Assembly (NCBI GenBank): GCA_035647435.1
Contig: DASRNM010000078.1
Location: 1 to 37,398, forward strand
Reading direction: 5' to 3'
DNA from: JAAZFZ01 sp035647435
GTDB lineage: Bacteria > Bacillota > Clostridia > Oscillospirales > Acutalibacteraceae
Length of the DNA stretch: 37,398 bases
The position numbers and the translations under genes are program-made. This document shows positions 1-7,172 of this stretch, piece after piece. The stretch's first letter is position 1, and every line of letters begins with the position of its first letter. The notes under the pieces were generated by a model. The model made no database searches, was not told where the DNA came from, and saw only the letters and a list, made by a program, of their open reading frames with translations.

Positions 1-1
1 T

Positions 2-964
2 TTCTATCCGATTAAAAAAATTGTAAATTCGACCGAAACGGGGCTTATAATTAGCGACGACATACTTTCAAAAGATGATGGAAACAATATCGTTTCGCAT
101 ATTTATAAAGATACACTTCCCGACGAGGAAGCACTTAACAAAATAAAAATGCCCGTATTTTCAAGGGGCTATGATGAAGAGCAACGGAACATGGCAAAGG
201 CACAAGAGCTTTTGGGTGGAACTATTCAAGCTGTATTAGTAGGCAAAAGTATATACTATGCACCGTGGGATTTTATTCCGAGATATAGGGGAGTTGATAC
301 CGTTTTTATTGAAATGTACGACCGCCCCGAGTTCCTTCATAAAATTATTCAAAAGCTAACGGATATTGAAGAGGTGAAGCTTGAGAGTTTTGAAAGGTTA
401 GGAGTATTAGACCCATATTTGCCAACGATTCACTGCACTCCTTCATATATTGACGGTGTGCCTTCTAAAACAAATCCGCCTGATGGAAAATACAAGCTTA
501 AAGACATGTGGTTTCGCTCTATGGCTCAAATGTTCAGCTCTGTTTCACCGCAAATGCATTACGAGTTTGATTTGAAGTACTCCATACCTTTGATGGAAAA
601 ATGTGCATATACATATTATGGTTGCTGTGAATCTTTGGACAATAAGATGGAAATGCTTGAAAAGATACCTAACCTGAGAAAGGTTGGTGTAAGCCCGTGG
701 GTTGATGTTGATAAAATGGCGGAGCAGCTCGGAGGGAAATATGTTTATGCTCGCAAACCAAACCCCGCAAATGTAGCTATAGAAACAAGCGAGGCGGTTG
801 TGCGAAAGGAAACGGCTCAAGTGGCGCAGGCGTGTATTAGAAACGGTTGCCCGTGCGAATTTGTTCTCAAGGACATAAGCACTGTGAACAGAAACCCCAA
901 AAATTTAATTGTCTGGGCTCAAACCGTATGCTGCACCCTTGATGAATATTACGGGGAGAGATAA
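2..964 (+). CDS. URO-D/MtaA-like protein, 5' end cut by window
   Basis: The reading frame is open from base 2, so the gene starts left of the window; 320 codons are visible before the TAA. An internal ATG at 149 is in the middle of the protein and is not a credible start. The sequence resembles the uroporphyrinogen decarboxylase superfamily in its divergent, corrinoid-methyltransferase-like (MtaA/CmuA) branch rather than true HemE. The C-terminal half runs through a YGCCES segment, a conserved-looking VGVSPW strand and an NGCPCEF segment, which fit the alternating strands and helices of a TIM barrel. Two further URO-D-type genes follow at once, so it is probably part of one operon. Some URO-D relatives carry methyl transfer to or from corrinoid proteins, but no substrate can be assigned here and no corrinoid protein is in view. 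Confidence 0.75.
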   Translation, partial: FYPIKKIVNSTETGLIISDDILSKDDGNNIVSHIYKDTLPDEEALNKIKMPVFSRGYDEEQRNMAKAQELLGGTIQAVLVGKSIYYAPWDFIPRYRGVDTVFIEMYDRPEFLHKIIQKLTDIEEVKLESFERLGVLDPYLPTIHCTPSYIDGVPSKTNPPDGKYKLKDMWFRSMAQMFSSVSPQMHYEFDLKYSIPLMEKCAYTYYGCCESLDNKMEMLEKIPNLRKVGVSPWVDVDKMAEQLGGKYVYARKPNPANVAIETSEAVVRKETAQVAQACIRNGCPCEFVLKDISTVNRNPKNLIVWAQTVCCTLDEYYGER

Positions 965-966
965 CA

Positions 967-2079
967 ATGAAAAAAATGCGTGAGCCTTGGAAGGGCACAA
1001 TGACCCAGCGAGAGCGTTTTTATAATCAAATGCATTATCTACCCTTTGATCGAACGGTAAACATGGAATTCGGATATTGGGAGGAAAACTATAAGAGTTG
1101 GCCTATGTTCGAGGAGAATGGAATAACTAATGAGAGGCAGGCAAATGAATTCTTTTCTTTTGAACCTCCTGTCTGTGTAGGTGGAAGCATATGGATGCAC
1201 CCAGCTTTTGAGGAAAAGGTTATTTCACAAACGCACGATAAGATTATCTCGATAAACGGTGATGGGCTTTATCATGAAACTCTCAAAAGTGGCGGTTCGA
1301 CAATTCCGCGTTTTATTAAAGCATCTATACAAACCCCCAACGATTGGAAAAGGGTCAAGCAAGAACATTTTGCTCGTGGAGATTTTAGAAAACCCGACAC
1401 TGAAAAAATCAAAAGCATTTTGCACCCCGAAAGGGATCACCCTGTTGGAGTGAATGTTGGCTCAATGATAGGAAAAATTCGAGACATGATGACACTTGAA
1501 GGGCTTGCCTTTGCGGTTTTCGATTACCCTGAAATGGTGGAGGATATGGTTGAAACCGCCTGTGTTCTCGTTGAGGATTCTCTTGACGAAATTTTGCCGT
1601 TAGGTCAATTTGATTTTGCCTTTGGCTGGGAGGATATCTGTTGCAAAAATGGCCCTCTTGTGTCAATGGATTTCTTTGTGAATGCAGTTGTACCAAGATA
1701 TAAAAGAATAGGCAAAAAGCTTCACGATAATGGTATTGATATTTGGTATCTCGACTGCGATGGAGATGTGCACGCGTTGTTGCCGTATTTTCTTGAAAGC
1801 GGCATAAACTGCCTTTTCCCTTATGAGGTCAACTCATGTGCACACCCGTCAGAGCTCCTTGAGGAGTACGGCAAGGAGCTGCGTATAATGGGTGGTTTTG
1901 ACAAGATGAAAATGATTGAGGGTAAGCAAGCTATAAAGAAATATATGGATAGTATAGCGCCCTATGTTCAAAGGGGAGGGTTTATACCATTCTGTGATCA
2001 TCGCTGCCCGCCCGATGTTTCACAAGAAAACTATCTTTACTATTTAGACATTAAAAAAGAGTATTTCGGACTTAAATAA
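967..2079 (+). CDS. URO-D/MtaA-like protein (second of three)
   Basis: A complete 370-residue protein of the uroporphyrinogen decarboxylase superfamily. It opens with the usual TQRERFYNQMHY helix and has a C-terminal half typical of the methyltransferase-like branch: a WYLDCDGDV strand end, a GINCLFPYEV segment, a GGFDK turn, and near the end GGFIPFCDHRCPPDVS. The last segment matches the family's DH-x-x-PPDVS signature. The start at 967 has GGGGAG eight bases upstream and lies two bases after the stop of the preceding gene, so the two are almost certainly co-transcribed. Members of this branch are often partners of corrinoid proteins in demethylation pathways; that role is inferred from the family and not shown here. 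Confidence 0.8.
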   Translation: MKKMREPWKGTMTQRERFYNQMHYLPFDRTVNMEFGYWEENYKSWPMFEENGITNERQANEFFSFEPPVCVGGSIWMHPAFEEKVISQTHDKIISINGDGLYHETLKSGGSTIPRFIKASIQTPNDWKRVKQEHFARGDFRKPDTEKIKSILHPERDHPVGVNVGSMIGKIRDMMTLEGLAFAVFDYPEMVEDMVETACVLVEDSLDEILPLGQFDFAFGWEDICCKNGPLVSMDFFVNAVVPRYKRIGKKLHDNGIDIWYLDCDGDVHALLPYFLESGINCLFPYEVNSCAHPSELLEEYGKELRIMGGFDKMKMIEGKQAIKKYMDSIAPYVQRGGFIPFCDHRCPPDVSQENYLYYLDIKKEYFGLK

Positions 2080-2099
2080 CTTTTAAGAAGGGGATAATT

Positions 2100-3053
2100 A
2101 TGACCCATAAGGAAAGATTTATAACAGCACTCCAAAGAGGTATTCCCGATAGAGTCCCGACGTTTGAGTTGGAGTTCCAGCTTGAAAAGGAAATGTTCGG
2201 CAAGACCTTTGATTATAGTCTTGTAACCGAAGAAAACCTTGCCGTTTGTGGCAAAGGTGAGAGGGAAATTAGGCTCGGCAACCTTGCGGAGCATATTGCA
2301 AAGCTTTACCTTGAAAAGCTTGATTATGATAGCATCCCTTTATGTGGTGGTTACTATCCTCAGGGCGAGTCACACCTTGAATTTGTTAAGGTTTTAAGAA
2401 AGACAATTGGGGATAGCGCTTGCATGCATTGGCATGGCGACGGGACATATAGCATCCCCGACGGTAACGAAATGTATGAATTTGCATATAAGCTTGCGGA
2501 CGATTATGAGGGCGTGCTTGAAGATGCCGAAAAAATGGCTCAAAAGGCAATTGAAAGGAATAAACACTATGCTGATGCAGGGGTAGATGTTTTTGCTCTG
2601 TGTAGCGATTATTGCTACAATACTGGCCCGTTTGTATCACCTAAGATGTTTTCGGAAATTATAACTCCTTACTTGACAAAAATAATTGATGAAGTGCGAA
2701 AAATGGGCTGTTATGCAATTAAACACACCGACGGCAATATTATGCCGATTATCGACCAGCTTGTTCAGGCAAAACCACATGCAATTCATTCCATTGACCC
2801 TATGGCAGGGGTTGATATAAAGACGGTCAAGGAGCTTTACGGCGACAAGGTTGCCCTTTGTGGAAATGTAAACTGCGCACTTATGCAAACGGGAACAGAT
2901 GAAGAAGTGATAGAAAGTGCCGAATACTGCTTGAAACACGCAAAACCTAACGGTGGTTATGTGTTCTGCACAAGCAATGTTCCGTTTGAAGGTCTGCCTG
3001 CAAAGAGGTATGAAATGGTGCTTAATGTGTGGAAAAAGAACAGGGATTATTAA
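2100..3053 (+). CDS. URO-D/MtaA-like protein (third of three)
   Basis: A 317-residue URO-D superfamily protein. It begins THKERFITALQRGIPDRVP, the standard N-terminal signature of the MtaA/HemE-like group. The C-terminal half carries a KHTDGN segment, an IDPMAGVDI turn, CGNVNC and a YVFCTSN segment before the last helix. In MtaA-type enzymes a zinc is held by an H-x-C pair plus a distal Cys; here the first site reads H-x-D, so zinc-thiolate methyl transfer is not assured. The ATG is preceded by AAGGGG with good spacing, 20 bases after the previous stop, and a terminator follows the gene. It is likely the last gene of the URO-D trio. Confidence 0.8.
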   Translation: MTHKERFITALQRGIPDRVPTFELEFQLEKEMFGKTFDYSLVTEENLAVCGKGEREIRLGNLAEHIAKLYLEKLDYDSIPLCGGYYPQGESHLEFVKVLRKTIGDSACMHWHGDGTYSIPDGNEMYEFAYKLADDYEGVLEDAEKMAQKAIERNKHYADAGVDVFALCSDYCYNTGPFVSPKMFSEIITPYLTKIIDEVRKMGCYAIKHTDGNIMPIIDQLVQAKPHAIHSIDPMAGVDIKTVKELYGDKVALCGNVNCALMQTGTDEEVIESAEYCLKHAKPNGGYVFCTSNVPFEGLPAKRYEMVLNVWKKNRDY

Positions 3054-3065
3054 CCGTAACGTATA

Positions 3066-3105
3066 AAAACTCGGCGGTAGCTGCATTTGCAACTACCGCC
3101 GTTTT
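3066..3105. terminator. Bidirectional intrinsic terminator
   Basis: A GC-rich stem of CGGCGGTAG (3072-3080) pairs with CTACCGCCG (3093-3101). It is flanked by AAAAAC on the left and GTTTT on the right, so it ends in a T-run on either strand. It lies between the convergent URO-D gene and the minus-strand gene ending at 3109, and probably stops both transcripts. Confidence 0.85.
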
Positions 3106-3108
3106 CTA

Positions 3109-3651
3109 TTATATATTTAAAGCATAGCCATTGTTTTTTTCAGAAAGTATAAGAACACAACAAACTGCAAGCAGGGGGTAGCCGCATATATCTGAGCCTA
3201 AATCAACTTTGAATTCACAAGGCTCAAGCTTCTTACCCAAAAGTGTGGTTATGCTATGCTCAATGCCGACACAAGCACTGCTTTCGTTCAAGCTCGAGAG
3301 TGTAACATCGCCCATATTGCCGCTTGAACATCTGATAATAGGTATGTTTGAAGCTTCTCTGATTGTATCAAGTGCTTTTGAATACTCTGTTACAACATAG
3401 TTGTTTTCGCTGTTTAAGGCGAGGATTTTCTTAACTGACTTGGGTGATTTTAGAATAAAAATTGAGCCTTCTGCATTGAAATTTTCAATGCTATCACTTT
3501 CAATAACAATAAACGAAGGGCTTGTGTTGCTGTACTCAGAAATGCAACCGTCGCTGATATAAAAAACTCCACCGTGCCGCTCGAGGCAACGGCACAACGG
3601 TAGAGTCAATGATGTGTCATTTTTATCGCCGAAAAGAATTACCTTTACCAT
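3109..3651 (-). CDS. Hypothetical protein, possible last gene of the iron operon
   Basis: A 180-residue protein that I do not recognise. It starts with a beta-strand-like VKVILFGD and ends in a hydrophobic stretch rich in Cys (PLLAVCCVLIL) followed by a short polar tail. No signal peptide or classical motif is visible. The overall pattern of short strands and helices looks like a small alpha/beta domain. Its start has AGGA about 12 bases upstream. It lies 75 bases downstream of the COG2509-type flavoprotein gene on the same strand with no obvious terminator between them, so it may be the tail of that transcript. The shared hairpin at 3072-3101 ends it. Function unknown. Confidence 0.6.
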   Translation of the reverse strand: MVKVILFGDKNDTSLTLPLCRCLERHGGVFYISDGCISEYSNTSPSFIVIESDSIENFNAEGSIFILKSPKSVKKILALNSENNYVVTEYSKALDTIREASNIPIIRCSSGNMGDVTLSSLNESSACVGIEHSITTLLGKKLEPCEFKVDLGSDICGYPLLAVCCVLILSEKNNGYALNI

Positions 3652-3726
3652 AACATTATACCATCCTGTTTAGTTAATTATATAAAAATGGATTTAAAAT
3701 ATAATTCGGTAATCTTTAACGACTGG

Positions 3727-5322
3727 TTATTTTTCGTCCTTCATAACAGCGAAAGCACAACGGATTCCGTCAACTGCGGCGGAAACAATGCCACCTGCAT
3801 AGCCGGCACCCTCTCCGCAAGGGAAAAGACCACGCACATTTGATTGGCAGAATTCGTCACGTACTATTCTCACGGGGGAGGAGCTTCTGGTTTCGGGTGC
3901 TGTCAACACAGCTTCAGACATTGCAAAGCCCTTGAGAATATTGTCCATTTTACCTAAAGCATAAGTCATTGTGTCAACTACTTTTTTAGGCAAAATTTCA
4001 CGAATATTGCCCATTTTGACACCAGTAGGGCATGAAGGTTTTACTCCGCCCAATTTTATTGATGGTTTTTCATTTATAAAATCTCCTACAAGCTGAGCAG
4101 GAACGGTATAATCGCAACCGCCATATTTAAAAGCTTTTTGCTCAATTTGCCGTTGAAGTTCAATGCCTGCGAGCACATGGTCACTCGGGAAGTTTTCGGG
4201 GTCTATGCCGACGAGCAGAGCAGAATTCGAGTTTTCTCCGTCCCTTGCCCAAGTACTCATGCCGTTGACAACAACTCCGCCCTCCTCAGAGGAGGCGCAC
4301 ACAACAGTTCCGCCGGGGCACATGCAAAAGGTATATGCTCCTCTGCCATGTTCAGGGTGACAGGCAAGCTTATAATCTGCCGCACCTAAGCTAGGATGAT
4401 TTGCAAACGCTCCGTATTGTGCCTTGTCAATCATTTCTCTTGGGTGCTCGATTCTCGCACCAACCGAAAAAGGCTTTTGTATCATTTTGATGCCTTTATT
4501 GAACAGCATTTCGACCGTGTCCCTTGCCGAATGCCCAACAGATAATATTACCGCATCTGTTTCTAAATCAATTTGAGTATCGTTTTTAATATATGAAATT
4601 CCATGTATAACTCCGTTTGCAACGATAATATTGGTCATTTTGCAACCGAACAGAACCTCTCCGCCCAATGATATTATTTCATTTCTAATATTTTTGACAA
4701 TTTGACTCAATTTATCCGTACCTATGTGAGGTTTTGAAGAATAAAGTATTTCATTCGGTGCCCCGTGAGCTTCAAACTCAATAAAAACCTTTCGGCAAAG
4801 CTTGTTCTTAATCCCCGTTGTAAGCTTTCCGTCCGAAAAAGTTCCTGCACCACCCTCGCCGAATTGAATGTTCGATTCGGTGTTAAGTTTTCTGTTTTGC
4901 CAAAAGCCTTTAACATCATTTAACCTTGTGTCAACATCATTGCCACGCTCGAGAATTATAGGTTTTAAACCCTCTTGCGCTAATGTCAATGCCGCAAACA
5001 TGCCTGCCGGGCCAAAACCGACAACAACAGGTTTAAATTGGCTGTTTCGTCTCATTTCGGGTGGTTTAAATTCATAATTTTCAACAAGCGTTACTTTTAA
5101 ATTATTGCACCTTGACAATATGCTTTGTTCGTCTGCGTCAACCTCAACGTCAACATTATAAACAAAAAATATGTTGTCTTTTTTTCTACTATCGATTGAT
5201 TTTTTTGCTATCTTCAATGATTTAATGCTGCGTTTCGGGCATTTTAATGCCTTCGCCACAGCAGTCAATAATTCTTCATGCCCACCCTCAAGTGGGATTT
5301 TTATTTGCGATACTCTAATCAT
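3727..5322 (-). CDS. FAD-dependent dehydrogenase, COG2509-like
   Basis: A 531-residue flavoprotein. The first ~95 residues form an N-terminal domain typical of the COG2509 group (uncharacterised FAD-dependent dehydrogenases). A Rossmann FAD-binding motif follows (VVVGFGPAGMFAALTLA, near residue 100), then the family segment FGEGGAGTFSDGKLTTG. The C-terminal FAD-contact segment is FPCGEGAGYAGGIVSAA. Length and domain order match the family. The gene starts three bases after the stop of the YhiN-type flavoprotein gene, so translation is probably coupled. The family has no settled substrate. Its place behind feoAB and an iron-type regulator suggests a redox role linked to iron, but that is inference. 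Confidence 0.88.
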   Translation of the reverse strand: MIRVSQIKIPLEGGHEELLTAVAKALKCPKRSIKSLKIAKKSIDSRKKDNIFFVYNVDVEVDADEQSILSRCNNLKVTLVENYEFKPPEMRRNSQFKPVVVGFGPAGMFAALTLAQEGLKPIILERGNDVDTRLNDVKGFWQNRKLNTESNIQFGEGGAGTFSDGKLTTGIKNKLCRKVFIEFEAHGAPNEILYSSKPHIGTDKLSQIVKNIRNEIISLGGEVLFGCKMTNIIVANGVIHGISYIKNDTQIDLETDAVILSVGHSARDTVEMLFNKGIKMIQKPFSVGARIEHPREMIDKAQYGAFANHPSLGAADYKLACHPEHGRGAYTFCMCPGGTVVCASSEEGGVVVNGMSTWARDGENSNSALLVGIDPENFPSDHVLAGIELQRQIEQKAFKYGGCDYTVPAQLVGDFINEKPSIKLGGVKPSCPTGVKMGNIREILPKKVVDTMTYALGKMDNILKGFAMSEAVLTAPETRSSSPVRIVRDEFCQSNVRGLFPCGEGAGYAGGIVSAAVDGIRCAFAVMKDEK

Positions 5323-5325
5323 TTC

Positions 5326-6558
5326 TTATTCCTTTATTGATGCATTTTCGCCTGCAAGAAGTCCTGACGACCATGCCCATTGTAAATTGAAGCCTCCACA
5401 GCTCCCGTCAACGTCAAGAATCTCGCCACAACAGTATAACCCCTTATGCTTCTTAGATTCAAGAGTTTTTTGATTAAATTGATTGACATCCACTCCGCCA
5501 GCTGTAACCTGAGCGGAGACATAGCCTTTTGTGCCGACAACATTCAACTCAAACCTTTTCAAGGTTTCTGCCACTTTTTCGACAAAACTGCTGTCAAGAG
5601 TTTTGACCGGTTTTGAAAGACCGCTTAAACCTACCGTTTTGCAAACGGCAACACAAACAGCCTTTGGTACAACACCAATCAAAACAGTCTCAATTGGCAA
5701 ATTCGGGTTGTGAGTTATAATGCTTTTCAGAATATCAGTTATTTCCTCTTTATTAAATGAAGGTGCAAAATCTATTATAAGCTTGCATTCTCCACTTTTA
5801 TCGTTTGCAAAATGTTGAGCAACACATCTGCTCGTGTCCATTGCGGCTATGCCCGAAACGCCATAATCAGTAAAGAGTATTTCCCCTGAACTTTTTGCAC
5901 AGGGTTTATCGTTGATTATAACTTCAAGGTCAACCTTAGCTCTAATGCCCTTGAGAGGTTTAATTTTATCCCTTTCGGTTTTCAACTTAACCAAAGCGGG
6001 GGATAAGGTTGTGATATTGTAACCGAGTTTTTTCAAAATTTCAAAGCCGCTGCCATCAGAGCCGTGAGAGGGTGCGGCTTTGCCAGCACAAGCGATTATG
6101 ACCCTGCTTGCGACAATTTTATCGTTAATAATATATTTATCATTTTTGAATTGTACATTGTCCACATGAAAACCGCACAGAGTTTCAATGCCGAGTCTTG
6201 AAACCTCAAAACGCAAAACATCGAGAACGCTTGCGGCAGTGTTGCTCATAGGGTAAACCCTGCCTTCATTATCCGTTACGGTGAAAAGACCGAGAGATTC
6301 AAAGAAAGCAAGGGTTTTTTCTACATTAAATTTATTCAGCGCATGTTGGGCAAAAGCGAAGTTGTTATACGGGTGTTCGCTTGCGTTAATGTTTGTCAGG
6401 TTGCACCTGCCATTGCCTGTTGCGAGAATTTTCTTTCCGACTCTTTGCAAGTGCTCAATAACAATAATGTTGCTGTTTTCGTTGCCTCTTGCGCAGTTAA
6501 TTGCCGCACAAAGCCCCGACGCACCTGCGCCGATAACGGCGACGTCATATGTTTTCAT
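5326..6558 (-). CDS. HI0933/YhiN-family flavoprotein
   Basis: A flavoprotein of about 410 residues in the HI0933/YhiN group (COG2081, often named aminoacetone oxidase family FAD-binding enzyme). It shows an N-terminal dinucleotide-binding motif VIGAGASGLCAA and the family hallmark GKKILATGNGRCNLTN. A C-terminal GGVDVNQ segment and CCGEILDVDG-CGGFN-QWAWSSG FAD-contact segment complete the pattern. I place the start at the ATG at 6558 (protein beginning MKTYDVAVIG) because GGCGGAG lies just upstream and the extra 13 residues of the longer frame have no family counterpart. This makes it overlap the regulator gene by 14 bases, a sign of translational coupling. The biochemical role in bacteria is unsettled. 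Confidence 0.88.
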   Translation of the reverse strand: MKTYDVAVIGAGASGLCAAINCARGNENSNIIVIEHLQRVGKKILATGNGRCNLTNINASEHPYNNFAFAQHALNKFNVEKTLAFFESLGLFTVTDNEGRVYPMSNTAASVLDVLRFEVSRLGIETLCGFHVDNVQFKNDKYIINDKIVASRVIIACAGKAAPSHGSDGSGFEILKKLGYNITTLSPALVKLKTERDKIKPLKGIRAKVDLEVIINDKPCAKSSGEILFTDYGVSGIAAMDTSRCVAQHFANDKSGECKLIIDFAPSFNKEEITDILKSIITHNPNLPIETVLIGVVPKAVCVAVCKTVGLSGLSKPVKTLDSSFVEKVAETLKRFELNVVGTKGYVSAQVTAGGVDVNQFNQKTLESKKHKGLYCCGEILDVDGSCGGFNLQWAWSSGLLAGENASIKE

Positions 6559-6946
6559 TACTATCTCCGCCCATAGTGTTTTTTTCAAGATATTCAAACA
6601 ATAGCTGAATTGTTTGAGGGCTCATAACGTGCTCCATTTCGCAAGCATCCTTTTGAGCGATTTCTTCCTCAACGCCGAGGTTGTCGGTCAAAAACCGTTT
6701 AATCAGTTTGTGCCGATACAAAATCTTTGCCGCATATGTTTCACCTTTGGGCGTTAGCTCTATAGTGCCATATGATTCGTGCGCAAGTAACCCTGCGTCC
6801 TTCAAGTTGCCTACGGCACGGTTGACGCTTGGCTTTGAAACATTAAGATAGTCGGCAACATCTGTCATTCTTACAGTTTGGTCGCCTTGCTTTAAAACAA
6901 AAATAGCCTCAAGATAATCTTCAAGAGAAGCGGATATAGGGTTCAT
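6545..6946 (-). CDS. DtxR/MntR-family metal-dependent repressor
   Basis: A 133-residue winged-helix regulator of the DtxR/MntR family. The N-terminal half (SLEDYLEAIFVL, then a helix-turn-helix around DVADYLNVSKPSVNRAVGNL and a wing around ELTPKG) binds DNA. The C-terminal half (HKLIKRFLTDNLGVEEEIAQKDACEMEHVMS) carries the E/D-C-E-x-x-H type metal-binding and dimerisation region. It lacks the SH3-like third domain, as in MntR and short clostridial IdeR-like proteins. The start at 6946 gives the standard MNPISASLEDYLEAIF beginning; the longer upstream reading is an artefact of repetitive coding sequence. It sits four bases after the FeoB-associated gene, so it likely senses Fe(II) and represses its own operon through the palindromes at 9489-9518. 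Confidence 0.9.
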   Translation of the reverse strand: MNPISASLEDYLEAIFVLKQGDQTVRMTDVADYLNVSKPSVNRAVGNLKDAGLLAHESYGTIELTPKGETYAAKILYRHKLIKRFLTDNLGVEEEIAQKDACEMEHVMSPQTIQLLFEYLEKNTMGGDSNENI

Positions 6947-6950
6947 TGAA

Positions 6951-7172
6951 TCATCTCTTTTCCTTGTTTTCACCTTTATTGTTATCGTTGTTTTCGTTCT
7001 CGTTTTCATTACTATAATTATTATAAAGTGAGCAGTTCTCACATGAATTGCTTGTGCAGCCCGAGCAACCCGAGCAGCCCTTGCCCTTTGCCTCTTTTAT
7101 TTTATTTATAACAAGAACAATAACGCCTATTATAGCTAAAATCGCTATTGCTACTGCAACATATTCACCCAT
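6951..7172 (-). CDS. FeoB-associated Cys-rich membrane protein
   Basis: A 73-residue protein with one N-terminal membrane helix (residues about 4-24, AVAIAILAIIGVIVLVI). A Cys-rich cluster follows with spacing C-SG-C-SG-C-TSNS-C-EN-C, and then a highly polar Asn/Glu/Lys tail. This is the pattern of the small FeoB-associated proteins found beside FeoB in Clostridia. They are thought to assist Fe(II) transport at the inner membrane, though their mechanism is not established. The ATG lies inside the end of feoB (22-base overlap) behind AGGTAGG, so it is translationally coupled. The tail (residues about 54-73) is low in complexity and built from AAC/GAA-type codons, so its length may vary between strains. 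Confidence 0.9.
   Translation of the reverse strand: MGEYVAVAIAILAIIGVIVLVINKIKEAKGKGCSGCSGCTSNSCENCSLYNNYSNENENENNDNNKGENKEKR

Noticed and set aside
2637..3092. 151-codon open frame on the minus strand
   Set aside because: It is antisense to the third URO-D gene and runs through the terminator hairpin.
3654..3659. TATAAT on the minus strand just before the gene starting at 3651
   Set aside because: It ends two bases from the start codon, so it could only serve a leaderless transcript, while a ribosome binding site lies upstream of it.
6947..7042. Longer N-terminus for the DtxR-type regulator
   Set aside because: The extra 32 residues are read from the out-of-frame repetitive tail of the FeoB-associated gene and lack a family counterpart.
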